In this document: positions 42,228-53,765 of the stretch, piece by piece | How positions within the stretch are numbered: the stretch's first letter is position 1 | How the letters are laid out: each line of letters begins with the position of its first letter | NCBI RefSeq assembly: GCF_003286085.1 | Contig: NW_020825289.1 | Span: 2,232,001-2,296,000, forward strand | DNA from: Drosophila persimilis | Lineage: Eukaryota; Arthropoda; Insecta; Diptera; Drosophilidae | Length of the DNA stretch: 64,000 bases | Reading direction: 5' to 3' | Translations under genes and position numbers: made by a program | The notes under the pieces: generated by a model | The model's database searches: none | Told to the model about the DNA's origin: nothing | The model's input: the letters and a program-made list of their open reading frames with translations, nothing else

Positions 42228-44785
42228 AGGAAGCAGAAACTGAGGTCTCAGCGGAATATGACTTGCAGGACTCCTCCACCAGATAACTTGCAAGGGCAGA
42301 TGGAAGACAGTAATGCACTGAGCGCTAAGGGGGGTGAAGACGACAGTAGGAATTTGCCAGGCATAGGAAGCTTGGCAGATACCCTCAGTAGGACGCAGCA
42401 GAAGGAGATCCGTCGCGGCTTTATGGAGCAAATGGAGCCCATAACAGAGGCGATGACGCCTCTGCGGATGAACGTGTAAATGTTCCAGGAAATGGTACTG
42501 GAAAAAGGCCTTATCGGTGTTGAGCGCGATAACAATAATGGCGATCGGCAGGATCCAAAGTCTTTTAGGAATAATCCAAACACAGCAACCATGCTCAAAA
42601 GATTCACGAATAAAGTCATACAGATTTTCCAGTAGTCTCCAAGGAAGCCGGCGAGGCTAAGCGAGAACTGACGCCGTCGAATGGCCAGGCAGATCTGGAA
42701 CCAAGTGCTGGAAGGCATAGACAGGAGACATCGGGAGACGGCGGATGTCCAACATGTCTACCGCCTTGGAGAGGAGAGAGATGGGGACCTGTCGACTATT
42801 GGGAAATCCACTTTAACGGAGATGGGTCTTGCTTCAGGGTCGTGACTCTCCGTAGGCAAAATCGACGTTTGTGGTACGAGGTCCTTGACAACGTTCACCA
42901 ACTTATCAAAAAACAAAATGAAGGGACTTGAAGGACGAGTTGGTGTCCCGGTAGCGAGTTCGAGCGGCTACGCGCTTTGCATGAGCGACGAGAAAAATCT
43001 GGCGATGCGCAGGCAGGCGGCTGGACTCACCACACCCTTGGCTGAGTCTAAAATGGTGCGAGTCGTGAAGCAGGGACTCGATGATGTGATCGCACGGTAA
43101 GTTTACGCGATTCGAGTCCGGAACATGGACGTCCGGAGCGGGAAGCCTAAGAAACGCTCGAGCGGGCGATTCAAAGATGAAGGCGGGAGATCAGCGGTCA
43201 GGACTGAAGCCCGCGAGGAAATGAACAAAGGTCTATCAATTAATATAGAAGTTAAAAGCCATAACCCAATTATACTAGGTAATAATAGTTGAAAGTTGTT
43301 TACGGCCGAAGAGAGGATGAGGAGATATAGGATAGATCGGCAGCAGGATGCGCGGTGTCAGTCATAGACTCCACAAGATCCGTTCACGAATCAAGAAAAG
43401 GCGACAGAATAGTAATGAGGTGGACGAAGTAGTCAGACGAGGGCCAGGATGCGATCCCAGAGTATTAGCCAAAGTGCAGATCAGAGGACATCAGTGAGCT
43501 CCTTAACGATCTCGAAGTGGAGATGGAGAAGTATGTATGTATCGATCAACCTATCGGAAGCTGAAGAGCTGGAGCAGGTGAAGGAGGTTTTTTGACTTAC
43601 GAAGATTCCGAATTGGTGATAACGACGGTAGAGCAGTATTGAATCCAGCTGATGGAGCTGAACCCTTCAAAAATCGGCCTTACCTTCAATCCACAGCGAT
43701 GCAGGAGGTGTTCTCGTCTGAGGTGGACAATATGCTGTGACTAGGATAGATTGAGTTAGGTAGTCCGTTAAGATAGTCCGTGTAGCAATCGGTCGACGGT
43801 GAGGAGGATGCCAAGTAAAAATGGATTGCGTTTGGACGCGCGCTCACCGTAAAAGACGATTACCCTCTTCTTAGCGTCGATGGCATACTATCCAGGATTA
43901 ATCAGACGCATTATATATATAAAGTCGACATCAAATTCGCGTTCTGGAAAATTGGATACCGATAGTGTTATGGCTATCCAAAGGATTCCGAACCCGAGTT
44001 CAGTGAAGGAGCTTTTTAGGAACCCCAAGATGGAATAAGCGCTTTATCAAGGAATTCTCAACCATCGCGGTATCGCTAACAGAAGCTCTGAAGAATAATC
44101 TGAGGGTGAAGTTCTTATTGTCGATGGAACCGAGACAGCCATAGAATCACTGAAGTATGAGCTCACCACGGCTTTAAGCGACGTTTCTATATTCAGTGCG
44201 ATGCCTCGAATTTTTGAGTTGAAGCGGTGCTGTTCCAGCTGGATCACAAAAGAGCAGAGCATCTGGGGAGCTTCTTATTTTGTAATGCAGAAACAATTTT
44301 TAGCTGCGGTATTGGCGATAGAAAAATGCAGGCCGTATGTTGAGTTGATGCCATTCACAGTAATCACTGATCACGACAGTCTTAAGTGACTGATATCACT
44401 CAAGAACATGAACGTGCGTCTAACGAGATGATCCTTGCAGCTGCAGAGGTTCGACTTTGGGATCGAACACCGCAAGGGAGTCGACAATGTAGTGGCGGAT
44501 ACACTTTCATTCTGCATCGAGGAGGTTGCTCTAGATCTAGATCTATATCCAGCCGAGAGGGTAAGGACGTATTTGGAAGGATGAAGAAGGATAACCAAGA
44601 CTGGGATATGTACCTACCGGGATTGAAGTATCAATCCGTGACTCAGTGCATGAAGCCACAGGACAGCAAATGCTTCTGAATAGGAACTGCTATAAACTGG
44701 CAAGGAAGCTGCAGTATTTAACTTCGCAGATAAGCATAACATAATTTGCGACCAAATCAAATACAGCCTACACCCGCCCCGTACA
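42228..44785 (+). pseudogene. pol: Ty3/gypsy (mdg3/blastopia-like) gag-pol remnant
   Basis: Plus strand. Gag start as in U1/U2 but uncut (RRGFMEQMEPITEAM). Later a heavily broken RT near 43630-43950 (NRPYLQSTAMQEVFSSEVDN, ALTVKDDYPLLSVDGILSRI, KVDIKFAFWKIG). Then RNase H near 44180-44540 (AVLAIEKCRPYVELMPFTVI, TDHDSLK, FGIEHRKGVDNVVADTLS). Frameshifts and stops occur throughout; the RT catalytic YLDD region and integrase are deleted. The RNase H wording is close to the mdg3/blastopia/micropia branch as I remember it. It ends where the INE-1 at 44800 begins. Confidence 0.75.
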
Positions 44786-44799
44786 GCTTTGGTTCTTTT

Positions 44800-45897
44800 T
44801 ATACCCGATACTCAAAATGAGTATTGGGGTATATTAGATTTGTGGTAAAAGTGGATGTGTGTAACGTCCAGAAGGAATCGTTTCCGACCCCATAAAGTAT
44901 ATATATTCTTGATCAGCATCAATAGCCGAGTCGATTGAGCCATGTCTGTCTGTCCGTTTGTCCGTCTGTCCGTCCCCCTCAGCGCCTAATGCTCAAAGAC
45001 TATAAGAGCTAGAGCAACGATGTTTGGATCCAGACTTCTGTGATATGTCACTGCTACAAAAATATTTCAAAACTTTGCCCCGCCCACTTCCGCCCCCACA
45101 AAGGGCGAAAATCTGTGGCATCCACAATTTTAAAGATAAGAGAAAACCAAAAACGCAGAATCGTAGAGAATGACCATATCTTATAGACTGCAGAATCTAA
45201 ATTGGATCGTATTATTATTATAGCCAGCATCAAGAAAACAATTTAATTTTTTCTCGTCCTATCTCTCTCTAACACACACGTAGCATAGGCGGCTTTGCTG
45301 AGAGTAAAACATTAGCGCCTAGATCTCAGAGACTCTAAAAGCTAGAGCAACCAAATTTGGTATCCACACTCCTAATATATCGGACCGAGACGAGTTTGTT
45401 TAAAAATTTCGCCTCACCCCCTTCCGCCCCCGCAAAGGATGAAAATCTGGGGATATTCACAAATCTCAGAGACTATTAAAGCTAGAGTAACCAAATTTGG
45501 TATCCGCACTTCTGTTAGATCTCACTATAAAACGTATATCTCCAAATTTCGCCCCACCCCCTTCCGCCCCCACAAAGGACGAAAATCTGTTGCATCCACA
45601 ATATTGCAGATTTGAGAAAACTAAAAACGCAGAATCATAGACAACGACCATATCTATCAGATGGCTGAATCTGGATCAGATTCGTTAATTTTTATAGCCA
45701 AAAGGAACAAATCAATTTGCACTGGCTACGCAGCGCGTGGCGTCACGCTCAGACTGATTTTCTGTCTCTCTCGCACGCACTTTGTGTCGTGTCGTTTAAT
45801 ATTAGTGGCCTCTGCCGGAGGAGAACCATACTGACTTAGTATCGGGTATAAATGTAGAGTTGCGGTCTCCGCAGCAACTCACAACGTTCCCCCTCGT
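44800..45897 (+). mobile_element. INE-1 element, near full length
   Basis: TATACCCG start, both hairpins, GTCT/GTCC run about 44945-44975, CCCCCTCGT end. Lies between the gypsy remnant and the errantivirus remnant. Confidence 0.88.
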
Positions 45898-46147
45898 TTT
45901 AAATTCCAGTAGATTTATCTTAGCTTCGTCGAAGTGAGATTTATTGTTCCTCGTTGGAGGTCTAAGAGAATCTAAGTGTATACAAAAATTAAAGTCTTAA
46001 TGTTAAGTTCCCGGCCGCCGGCTGCGCAGTCGGCGGTGCATTAATCTGCTGACATGGCACACGCGCCGGTGTTATGTTGAGCAGCGGCAGTTTCCCTCGT
46101 TCCACGGCGCCATAGTTATTGTTGGCCTGTCTGGGCAAGTGTCTCTG

Positions 46148-46462
46148 TCAACGCTGCAACTCTCGTGTTCTGTTACGCGACGATGCATGTGCTGTATTTG
46201 GTTTATATGAAAATTTGGCATAATCGTTGATCGTGATTAGATGCGTCCCTGAAATATTGAGCGCCGGGCTGCCGTCGAAATTCACTGCTGTTGGGTGATC
46301 GTTGATGATAATGATCCCGGCATCGACTAGTGTGATGGTGCTGTGGTGGCTGGGTTGCGACTGGCAGTAGGCCACGCCACCAGAATATAATCCTTGGGCA
46401 CAGTAGTCCTTTGTCGACGCTTCGCAGAATGTTGTCGTGGTCGTCTGTTTGCAGTCCGACAC
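46148..46462 (-). pseudogene. env: Errantivirus env-like, C-terminal part
   Basis: 104 codons: a Cys-spaced region (CKQTTTTTFCEASTKDYCAQ) followed by ALNISGTHLITINDYAKF. Separated by a frame break (46463-46640) from 46637-47197. In gypsy-family elements this part lies in the extracellular portion before the membrane anchor. No transmembrane stretch remains, so no functional envelope is encoded. Confidence 0.6.
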
Positions 46463-46636
46463 TGTTACTATCTGGTTGTTGCAGTCGGCGACGATGTTAT
46501 CGTCCAGTTAAAGGATAGTGCCGTTTTGGGCGACCGGGAAAATAGTTATCTTTTTGCAAATGTACTTAATCTTAGGGAATTGAATGATAAAGTGTATTAA
46601 GCTATTTCATTGGAAAACTTTGATTTTAGATACTTC

Positions 46637-47197
46637 TTAAATGTTAGTTACAATGACATTGGTGAGCTGATTAGAAAAAATAGAATTCAAGTCATTATGG
46701 TCTAATATGACCGGATTGATTACGTTAACTTTTGCGAGGGAAATGGTGAGCATGAGATTACTTAGTTCGGATGCCACCATTCTGTTCCTAGCCAGCAAGG
46801 TCTCGTACAGGTGAGCGGAGTCAATTTGCTTTCCCTTTGCAGTCTCTACCAATTTATTGACTGTGTCTGTCAAGCGGTTGATTTGCTCCTGAGATTTAGA
46901 ATTTATGCTTATGTGCCTGTTATTTGATTCAATAAGTTGGGCCTCGTTTATTCGTATCTTTTCTAGGTCGTCCGCGTCCGGAGTTCCGGCTACCACCTTT
47001 AAGACCGAGCCCAGGATGTTTAGGCTCCTAGCAGCTTTGTGGTGCACACTAATCGTGGCTAACATATTTTGGATATGGTCGTTATCCACCACTAGTAGTT
47101 TTCGCATGTGCGACTGTGGAAACATCTCGTCTCTGCAGTCTCGTCCGCCATTCATTCGTAATCCGTTAAGATTGAGCGCTTGACGCCGCGAAGCCAT
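46637..47197 (-). pseudogene. env: Errantivirus env-like (F-protein-type) fragment
   Basis: 186 codons with a helical, heptad-like region (KIRINEAQLIESNNRHISIN, SKSQEQINRLTDTVNKLVE) after SLNILGSVLKVVAGTPDADD. This is the conserved segment of insect gypsy-type envelope proteins related to baculovirus F proteins. It lacks a signal peptide and the cleavage-site context because the frame is fused to protease sequence upstream, and it breaks off downstream. A defective relic. Confidence 0.7.
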
Positions 47198-47300
47198 TTA
47201 CATGGCTTGATGTAATTGACGCACCCGTGTCTATGAGAAGCTTCATATTAATCCCTGCTATTTTCCGCGAAACGAATGGCAGCAGGGATCTTCCCTTAAA
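47198..47300 (-). pseudogene. pol: Errantivirus protease start, truncated by deletion to env
   Basis: Minus frame reads LPFVSRKIAGINMKLLIDTG then AS, the aspartic protease active-site box, and then leaves the family pattern within about 10 codons. The env-like text follows at 47197. A deletion of several kilobases therefore joins protease to env. Confidence 0.7.
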
Positions 47301-47419
47301 AAATTGACTGAGTCACTCTCGTACTCTAATTCGCCCTCCGCTTCTATCTCAGCAACAGCTTCGGCCGCAGCCCCATTGGAGGCCGTGTCGATCTGGTTAT
47401 CCACCGGCTGTAGTGTGCT

Positions 47420-48241
47420 CTATCCTCTGCTGCCAATTTCTCGTGGTGCGCTCAGACGGGTTTGTTTTCCTCGCAAAATTTTGATTGCATCCACCAGACC
47501 CGAAAGGTTTTTGTAAGCAGTGGGCAGTCTGAGATTGGAAGAATAAGGATCTACATCCATGGGCTCCGGGCTCTGGGCCCCAGTCCTGCCGCTATTGGAT
47601 CTTTGGTTGGATCTTCCCTTCTGGGCTTTCAACGCGTCTTGCCTTTTGTCGTAATGAGGACTTTTATAGGAGTCCCCAGCTCTAGTTTGCCTAAAATGGC
47701 CCTGGCCCGTTTTTTGGGCCTTTTCCTCCAAGGAATGCGATCCTCGCTGGATTCCGCCGCTTCGGCAAGGTCCAGAGCAGTCTGCAGATCTTTCGGTATT
47801 GCCGGAAGTACTACTGTTTTCAATGTTCTTCTTAAGCCTGAAACGAATACGTCTAGAGTGTCGTCCCTGGCTTTCCCGTTTAGAATGCCCGCTGCGACCG
47901 CATTATGGACCATTAAGTTTTTGTTAGTAATGAGAGAGAGCTGCTTCTCAATCTCGTCATAGTATTCCGTCAAAGACTGGTTACCCTTCCGCATGGTGGC
48001 CAGTTTTTGCTGTATCCAAACTATTCAAAATTGCCTTGGAATTTAAGACTGTATTAAAAGATGACAGGACGTTATTTTCGGCACCTTTTATTTTATTTCC
48101 GATGATGCCTGTCGCCATGTAATGTTTAGCGTTGCCCTCATAGGGCTCGAAAGTTTTATAGGCTGTCGGCGCTGCCTGGCGCCAAGCGACATCATTTTCC
48201 TGTTTGCCGTCGAACTCGGGGACGGACTTAACCATGTCCAA
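47420..48241 (-). pseudogene. gag: Errantivirus gag, frameshifted
   Basis: Three frames: 47981-48241 (SVPEFDGKQENDVAWRQAA, KHYMATGIIGNKIKGAENNV), 47629-47994 (GNQSLTEYYDEIEKQLSLIT, DVFVSGLRRTLKTVVLPAIP, DLQTALDLAEAAES) and 47420-47731 (GAQSPEPMDVDPYSSNLRLP). Together they follow errantivirus gag from the matrix/capsid start to the C-terminal EPMDVDP. Gag forms the particle core. At least two frameshifts prevent expression as one protein. Confidence 0.78.
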
Positions 48242-48852
48242 TGGCTGATAACACTGGACATCGGCATTGATTGCTATCTCCTAATACGCTTCAACTTTCG
48301 TGGCAGCCGTACCTGTGCTCAACTGAGCACTCTCGGCTTGTAATTGCTGTAACCTGGTCTCGAACCGCGAGGCCTCTATAGCTGCTGCGAAAGTTGCCGA
48401 GCCCATGATGTCAGGGGAAAATTCGTTGCTTACAGTCAAACGGAGGCCCCTAAGACACAATCGTCGCTATCGGATTGTTCTTGCTTGCTATCCCCTGGGT
48501 CTTGCAGGTCCCTACAGAGTGAAAATAAGCTACCGGACCGCTTAAAGGACTTGAGGTCATTATTGGAACTGTTAGGGCTATCGCCCATTAGAAATTTCTT
48601 ATTTTATTTGTATTTTTCTTTTTTTGATGAATTTGATTATGATTTTAAATATCTCAGATGCACCTACTCAGTATTATTTTATTCACTTATATGGTTTTCT
48701 GCGACTTATACCGTGTTTTATTTGATCTAATTATTAGTTTTCTTCAATTTATTATTAATTCCTTTGTGGGCGTCGAAGTGGGAAGCGAGGAATTGCCATT
48801 CAGCTTGTTGCTTTTACTTTTTGAGGCGAGGGATTGCCCTTCAGCCTGTTTT

Positions 48853-50245
48853 TATACCCGATACTCAAAATGAGTATTGGGGTATATTAGATTTGTGGTA
48901 AAAGTGGATGTGTGTAACGTCCAGAAGGAATCGTTTCCGACCCTATAAAGTATATATATTCTTGATCAGCATCAATAGCCGAGTCGATTGAGCCCTGTCT
49001 GTCTGTCCGTCCGTCCGTCTGTCCGTCTGTCCGTCTGTCCGTCCCCTTCAGCGCCTAATGCTCAAAGACTATAAGAGCTAGAGCAACGATGTTTTGGATC
49101 CAGACTTCTGTGATATGTCACTGCTACAAAAATATTTCAAAACTTTGCCCCGCCCACTTCCGCCCCCACAAAGGGCGAAAATCTGTGGCATCCACAATTT
49201 CGACGATACGAGAAAACTAAAAACGCAGAATCGTAGAAGATGACTATATCTTCTAGAGTGCAAAATCTGAACCAGATCGTATAATTATTACAGCCAGAAT
49301 CACGAAAACAATTTCACTCTTTCTCGCTCTGTCTCACTCTAACACACAGGTTTCATGGTCGGTTTTGCCAATTGCAAAATATGAGTTCAAGGATCTCAGA
49401 ACCTATAAAAGCCAGAGCAACCAAATTTGGTATCCACACTCCTGTGATATCGGACCTTGACCGTTTCCTGTCCAAATTTCGCCACACCCCCTTCCGCCCC
49501 CGCAAAGGACGAAAATCTGAGGCAACCACAAATCTCAGAGACTATTAAGGCTAGAATAACCAAATTTGGTGCACACACTCCTTTAAGATGTCACTATAAA
49601 ACGTATATCTCAGAATTTCGCCCCACCCCCATCCGCCCCCACAAAGGACGAAAATCTGTTGCATCCACAATATTGCAGATTTGAGAAAACTAAAAACGCA
49701 GAATCATAGATAATGACCATATCTATTAGATTGCTGAATCTGGATCAGATCAGTCCATTTTTATAGCCAAAAGGAACAAATCAATTTGCAGTGGCTACGC
49801 AGCGCGTCCACAAATCTCAGAGACTATAAACGCTAGAGTAACCAAATTTGGTATCCGCACTCCTAGATCTCACTACAAATCGTATATCTTAAAATTTCGC
49901 GCCACTCCCTTCCGCCTCCACAAAAGACGAAAGTCTGTTGCATCGACAATATTGCAGATTTGAGAAAACTAAAAACGCAGAATCATAGATAATGACCATA
50001 TCTATCAGATTGCTGAATCTGGATTAGATCGGATCATTTTTATAGCCAAAAGGAACAAATCAATTTGCAGTGGCTACGCAGCGCGTGACGTCACGCTCAG
50101 ACTGATTTTCTGTCTCTCTCGCACGCACTCTTTGTCGTGTCGTTAAATATTAGCGGCGTCTGCCGGAGGAGAGCCATACTGACTTAGTATCGGGTATAAC
50201 CTTAGAGTTGCGGTGTCCGCAGCAACTCACAACATTCCCCCTCGT
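48853..50245 (+). mobile_element. INE-1 element with internal tandem duplication
   Basis: 1393 bp instead of about 1090. Ends and hairpins as usual; GTCT/GTCC run 48996-49041. The extra length is a second copy of about 285 bp (caaatctcagagactat ... ggctacgcagcgcgt), first unit about 49526-49808, second about 49809-50093. It splits the leader/LTR region of the errantivirus remnant. Confidence 0.87.
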
Positions 50246-50620
50246 TCCTTTTGTAGATGTTGATGCCGGGAGCGAGGAATTGCCCTTCAGCTTCTTTAAA
50301 AATTAGGTATAATTATTAATTTCACCTCACTTGTTGTTTATTACACTTGCTAATTTAGTAGTAGAAACTCGCGTTGGGTAAGAACTCTTTATGATTCTTT
50401 TATTTTTGTTAAACCTGAAGCGTTAGCTTACGAAATTTGTTTTTAAGTAATCACTCGCGTTGGTTAAAATTCCGTTGGGCGCTAGTTAACTAGAATAAAC
50501 GTTTATCATACTATTTATTATTTGCTTCGTCGAATCTAAATTTACACAAAAATGAAAGTCTTAAATTTGAGTCCCCGGCCGCCGGCAAAAATGTGTATCA
50601 GAAGGTGCTTGAAAAAAAAA
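50246..50620 (-). other. Errantivirus LTR-like remnant beyond the INE-1
   Basis: Continues the pre-insertion text (gcgaggaattgcccttcagc occurs on both sides, 48785 and 50270). It ends with gagtccccggccgccggc, shared with agttcccggccgccggc near 46010, so these are probably the two LTR ends. Similarity is low and no edges can be fixed. Confidence 0.45.
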
Positions 50621-51596
50621 ACAAAAAAAACCCTGTTAAAAAATTGTGAAAATACTAAAATAAACATGAACAAATAAATAATGAGCTTATTTATTGTTGC
50701 ACCGGGTCATCTAAAAATTGTTCGCGATTTAAAGCTTAATTAAATAAATTTAATTAAGAACATTTTTTTGTTGCGTGGCAGAACAACGTCTGCCGGGTCA
50801 ACTAGTAGCACTTTATAGTTGTCATCCTTGCGGGTTGCTGAGTCGATATCACCAATAGGTCCTTCCACTTTGTAGATCGAATTCGATCCCTCGGTCGGTT
50901 GGGCGGGAGGAGGTCTGCGTTTTGCCTGGGATCAGCGCGTAAGAGCCTTCTGCTGGCGTCATACGGGCCACTTGACGGTGCAGTAATTGCATCGCTTCTG
51001 AGAAGATGCAGTCATTGCATGTCAACGTCCAAGAATTTAAGCAGATTTCTGTTTGATCTTGAGCTTGATTGCGAATAAGTACCAGCGGTGATTTAACGCT
51101 AGATAGGTTTGCAGGGGTACGTTGACCAGTAATTTCTGACAACTGTTGCGATACCTTCGATACCATTATTCCTGCAAAGGTTTGTTGATCGTGTTGGTGT
51201 ATCTTCATGCCTTAGCAAAATAAGTTGTTGAGGTCTAAGTTTCTTGGCCTTAGGTGTTTTATTCTTTTGTGCCACTAAGAATTTAAGAATTTACTTTTGT
51301 AAACATGTTTCGGTTTTTTTGGGTGCACTATTTTGCATTGATGCTTGAGGGCTGTTCTTTTTATTTGCACCACACAACAACACAGCAACACACAATCACA
51401 CGATTAACCGACACACAGAAATAATAAGACAATTTTGTGCAACCTTTGGTAAAAAATAGAAGAAGCTGGATAAATAAGGAGTCTACTATACGTCCTGTTT
51501 TTTTAAAACACCGGCTGATTATGCAGAATAAGAGAAAAAGAAGCGGAACGTAAAACCAAAACTCATCTGGCACGTCGGTCCCAGGCGTCTAAATAC
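50621..51596 (-). other. Unidentified retroelement-like segment with a 119-codon ORF
   Basis: The ORF 50849-51208 (minus) reads LNSWTLTCNDCIFSEAMQLL, HRQVARMTPAEGSYALIPGK, PTDRGIEFDL. After a frameshift it may continue as GDIDSATRKDDNYKVLLVDP. A related piece occurs inverted at 52430-52557. I do not recognise the family. The Gly/Pro- and Cys-containing text suggests a retroelement ORF rather than a host exon, because it is repeated. The rest (51209-51596) shows an AC-rich stretch near 51370. Confidence 0.4.
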
Positions 51597-51813
51597 AAAA
51601 TTTGGTTGCTTTAGCTTTTATAATCTCTAAGAGCTAGGCGTCAAAAAAGGCAGACAGACAGCCAGACATACAGATGGAAGGACGGACAATCAAAAATGGC
51701 TGTGTTGACTCGGCTAGTAATTCTGATCAAGTGTATATATATTCTTTATGGGTTCGGAAGCGCTTCCTTCTAGTTGTTATACACAGCCACTTTCACCACA
51801 AATCTAATAGACC
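51597..51813 (-). mobile_element. INE-1-like fragment, reversed
   Basis: Reverse of INE-1 5' text: agcttttataatctctaaga, the GAC/GACA-type run near 51645, ctgatcaagtgtatatatat, ttcaccacaaatctaatag. The terminal hairpin is missing, cut at 51813 by the LTR-like sequence. Confidence 0.75.
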
Positions 51814-52155
51814 TGTTAAGAAATTAGCCGCTTAGCATTAGTTTAATATTCATTTATATTACAACTTGCCCTATTCATATGCTCATAATTGTATTGTCCC
51901 GCTTAAGTACCAATTTTTACGCTCATAGTTCTGTTGTTATTGCCTGTGTCCAAAACATAAGTGTAACGTTCTCACACGTATAGCCAAAGCCCGCAGCTAC
52001 TCACGCATACATCGATGTGTACCGTTTTGCATTGGACCGTTGGATCGCATGATCTTTCATTTCCTTTTTACTCGACTTCTCTTCGGCGAGTTGATTTTAG
52101 TAGAAAATTCGAGTATCCGCCAACCGCCCGCGTATTGCTGTACCGCCGCATATCA
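51814..52155 (+). mobile_element. LTR fragment related to the solo LTR at 26312
   Basis: Starts TGTTAAGAAATTAGCC (compare TGTTGAGAAATGAGCC) and stays recognisably similar to 26312-26660 through tcatttatattac, ttctcacac and accgcccgcg, then diverges at gtaccgccgca. More diverged and older than the solo LTR. Confidence 0.65.
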
Positions 52156-52689
52156 GCCGGCGCTATATATGTAAATATTATAGACATTCGTCGTTCTCTT
52201 TTTTGGAGACCAGACGCATTTTTGTTTTGCGCTCCGCATTTTTTCCTTTTGTTTTGCACAAACAACGGCGTCGGCTTGTCGTGCTTTCGTGTGCGATCTA
52301 GCCGCCTCAATCCCGAAGCGACCTCTGTTACAGGCTGCATATCGCCGTCCAATTTGTTTGGTTTTTCAGCATCCTTGATACCAAACATTCCACCGCAATG
52401 GGCTGCTCGCCTGCGGACCTCTGCGAATCTAATGCATATTTCTTGGACGTTGACATGCAATGACTGCATCTTGCAAGAGGCCATGCAATTACTGCACCGT
52501 CAAGTGGCCCGTCTGAAACCAGCAGAAGGCTGTAACGCGAGCATGCAGGAAAGATAGCTGTTAGGCTAATATTCGAGGAAAATTAGCACTAAATTACGAA
52601 GAGAATTACATGCATTCAAAATACAAATATCACTACAATTACTAATTACTAGAAAGGTGTGTAAGGATGAAGAGAATTAGTGCTGGATA
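52156..52689 (+). other. Unassigned, with second copy of the TLTCNDCI-type coding text
   Basis: The plus frame 52015-52557 is mostly LTR text but ends HISWTLTCNDCILQEAMQLL, HRQVARLKPAEG, the same protein piece as 50849-51208 but on the other strand. No start or domain can be assigned. 52560-52689 is AT-rich without features. Confidence 0.4.
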
Positions 52690-53042
52690 TTATATTGTAG
52701 AGGAATTATAGTCCGAGCATATGACCCAAAACGGTTCATGCAAGGAATAATTCGATCTACAAAGTGGAAGAGACAACGGTATAAAATTTCTAGTAAGTCT
52801 AATAGGAATCGGAAAGTTTATGCGGCTCAACAGATCAGGGCTGTCTATGTCACCCCTGATCAAGTTTTGCATAAGAATCACACCAAGCATCTCCCTTTCT
52901 ACGGTTAACTAAGGATGGGAGGTTTACTAATAGCAGTCTACTAGAGTAAGATGGGAGTCTTACACCGGATCCCAGTTAAGGCCCCGTAGAGCAAAGAGTA
53001 AAAAGTTTTTCTGTACTGATTCTATACGGTCCTTGTGTACTT
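52690..53042 (-). mobile_element. CR1-like LINE 3' coding end, interrupted by gypsy
   Basis: Minus frame 52690-52890 (LMQNLIRGDIDSPDLLSRIN, CRSNYSLHEPFWVICSDYN) parallels the C-terminal codons of the CR1-like copies (HKLLLGTVDSQTLLGQI, SNYADHEPFSVLCHNYNS). Upstream text near 53000 matches SVQK-type codons. A different, more diverged subfamily. It is cut at 53042 by the gypsy LTR, so the gypsy inserted into it. Confidence 0.65.
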
Positions 53043-53299
53043 TGTAAGGAAGCGATCTTGGCTAGGGTACATATCTCAATATACTCCAGGGTCGAAATTT
53101 ATAATTTGCCGGGACCCCGTATTTCGGACCGACGATGAGGACGGGGAGGCAGTCCCGCAGACGGGAGCGATCGAGATGAAGGAGAACCATACGGGGCGTG
53201 TCAGCCAGTTTCGCCGAAAACGCTTGGGCAATCGCCGGATAGCGCTTTCAGGATCGCACCAGACTCAGAATTACTACGAAGGTCTTTGCTATGCGGAGT

Positions 53300-53765
53300 T
53301 ACCGACATGTATTGCCGAGAGTACCTAGGCTATCGCCGGACAGTACTTACGGGACCCTGTCGGTCTACTGGGATGTGTCACCGAGAGCGCCTAGGCAATC
53401 GCCGGACAGCGGCTTCGGGATCCTGCTGGGCTACAAGCTACGGGAGGGGGATCACGCGGAACGCCAACAGGTATCCCTAAGGGCGCCTAGGCAGTCACCG
53501 GATAGCGGCTTCGGGATCCTGCTGGGTATCGAACTACTGGAGGCAATTATACGGAGGAGGCGCCAACAGGTGTCGCCGAGAACGCCTAGGCTATCGCCGG
53601 ACAGCGGCTTCGGGATCCTGCTGGGATACAAACTACTGGAGGGGATCATGCGGGAGTGCCGACAACGGTCACCGAGAGCGCTTAGGAAATCGCCCGACAG
53701 CGGCCTCGAGATCCTGCCGGGCTACGAACTACTGGAGGGAACCACGCGGGGTACCGACGGACATC
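53300..53765. repeat. 90-106-bp tandem array in the gypsy LTR
   Basis: Units carry cgcctaggcaatcgccgga then cagcggcttcgggatcctgc, with phase marks at about 53409, 53515, 53604 and 53700. A related cgcctaggctatcgccgg motif appears in partial form up to 62058 in the other LTR. Confidence 0.85.

Larger units (their letters stand above)
37419..42425. repeat. Tandem triplication, unit U3 (5007 bp with INE-1 insertion)
   Basis: Same order as U1. Differences: about 250 bp of the LINE 5' UTR replaced by a 33-bp filler (37577-37610), and a 1089-bp INE-1 insertion at 40299-41387. At 42425 the gypsy text continues instead of another unit. Confidence 0.95.
45898..48852 (-). mobile_element. Errantivirus-type (gypsy-family endogenous retrovirus) remnant
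   Basis: Minus-strand order: leader (48852-48400), gag (48241-47420), protease start with DTGAS (about 47225), then directly an env-like frame (47197-46140), then LTR-like text (45898-46100). The rest of protease, RT, RNase H and integrase are deleted. LTR-like text sharing cggccgccggc and aaagtctta with 46000 reappears at 50480-50590, beyond the INE-1 insertion. Defective and old. Confidence 0.78.

Noticed and set aside
47462-47962. 166-codon plus-strand ORF opposite errantivirus gag
   Set aside because: The minus strand carries recognisable gag motifs across three frames; the plus ORF has none.
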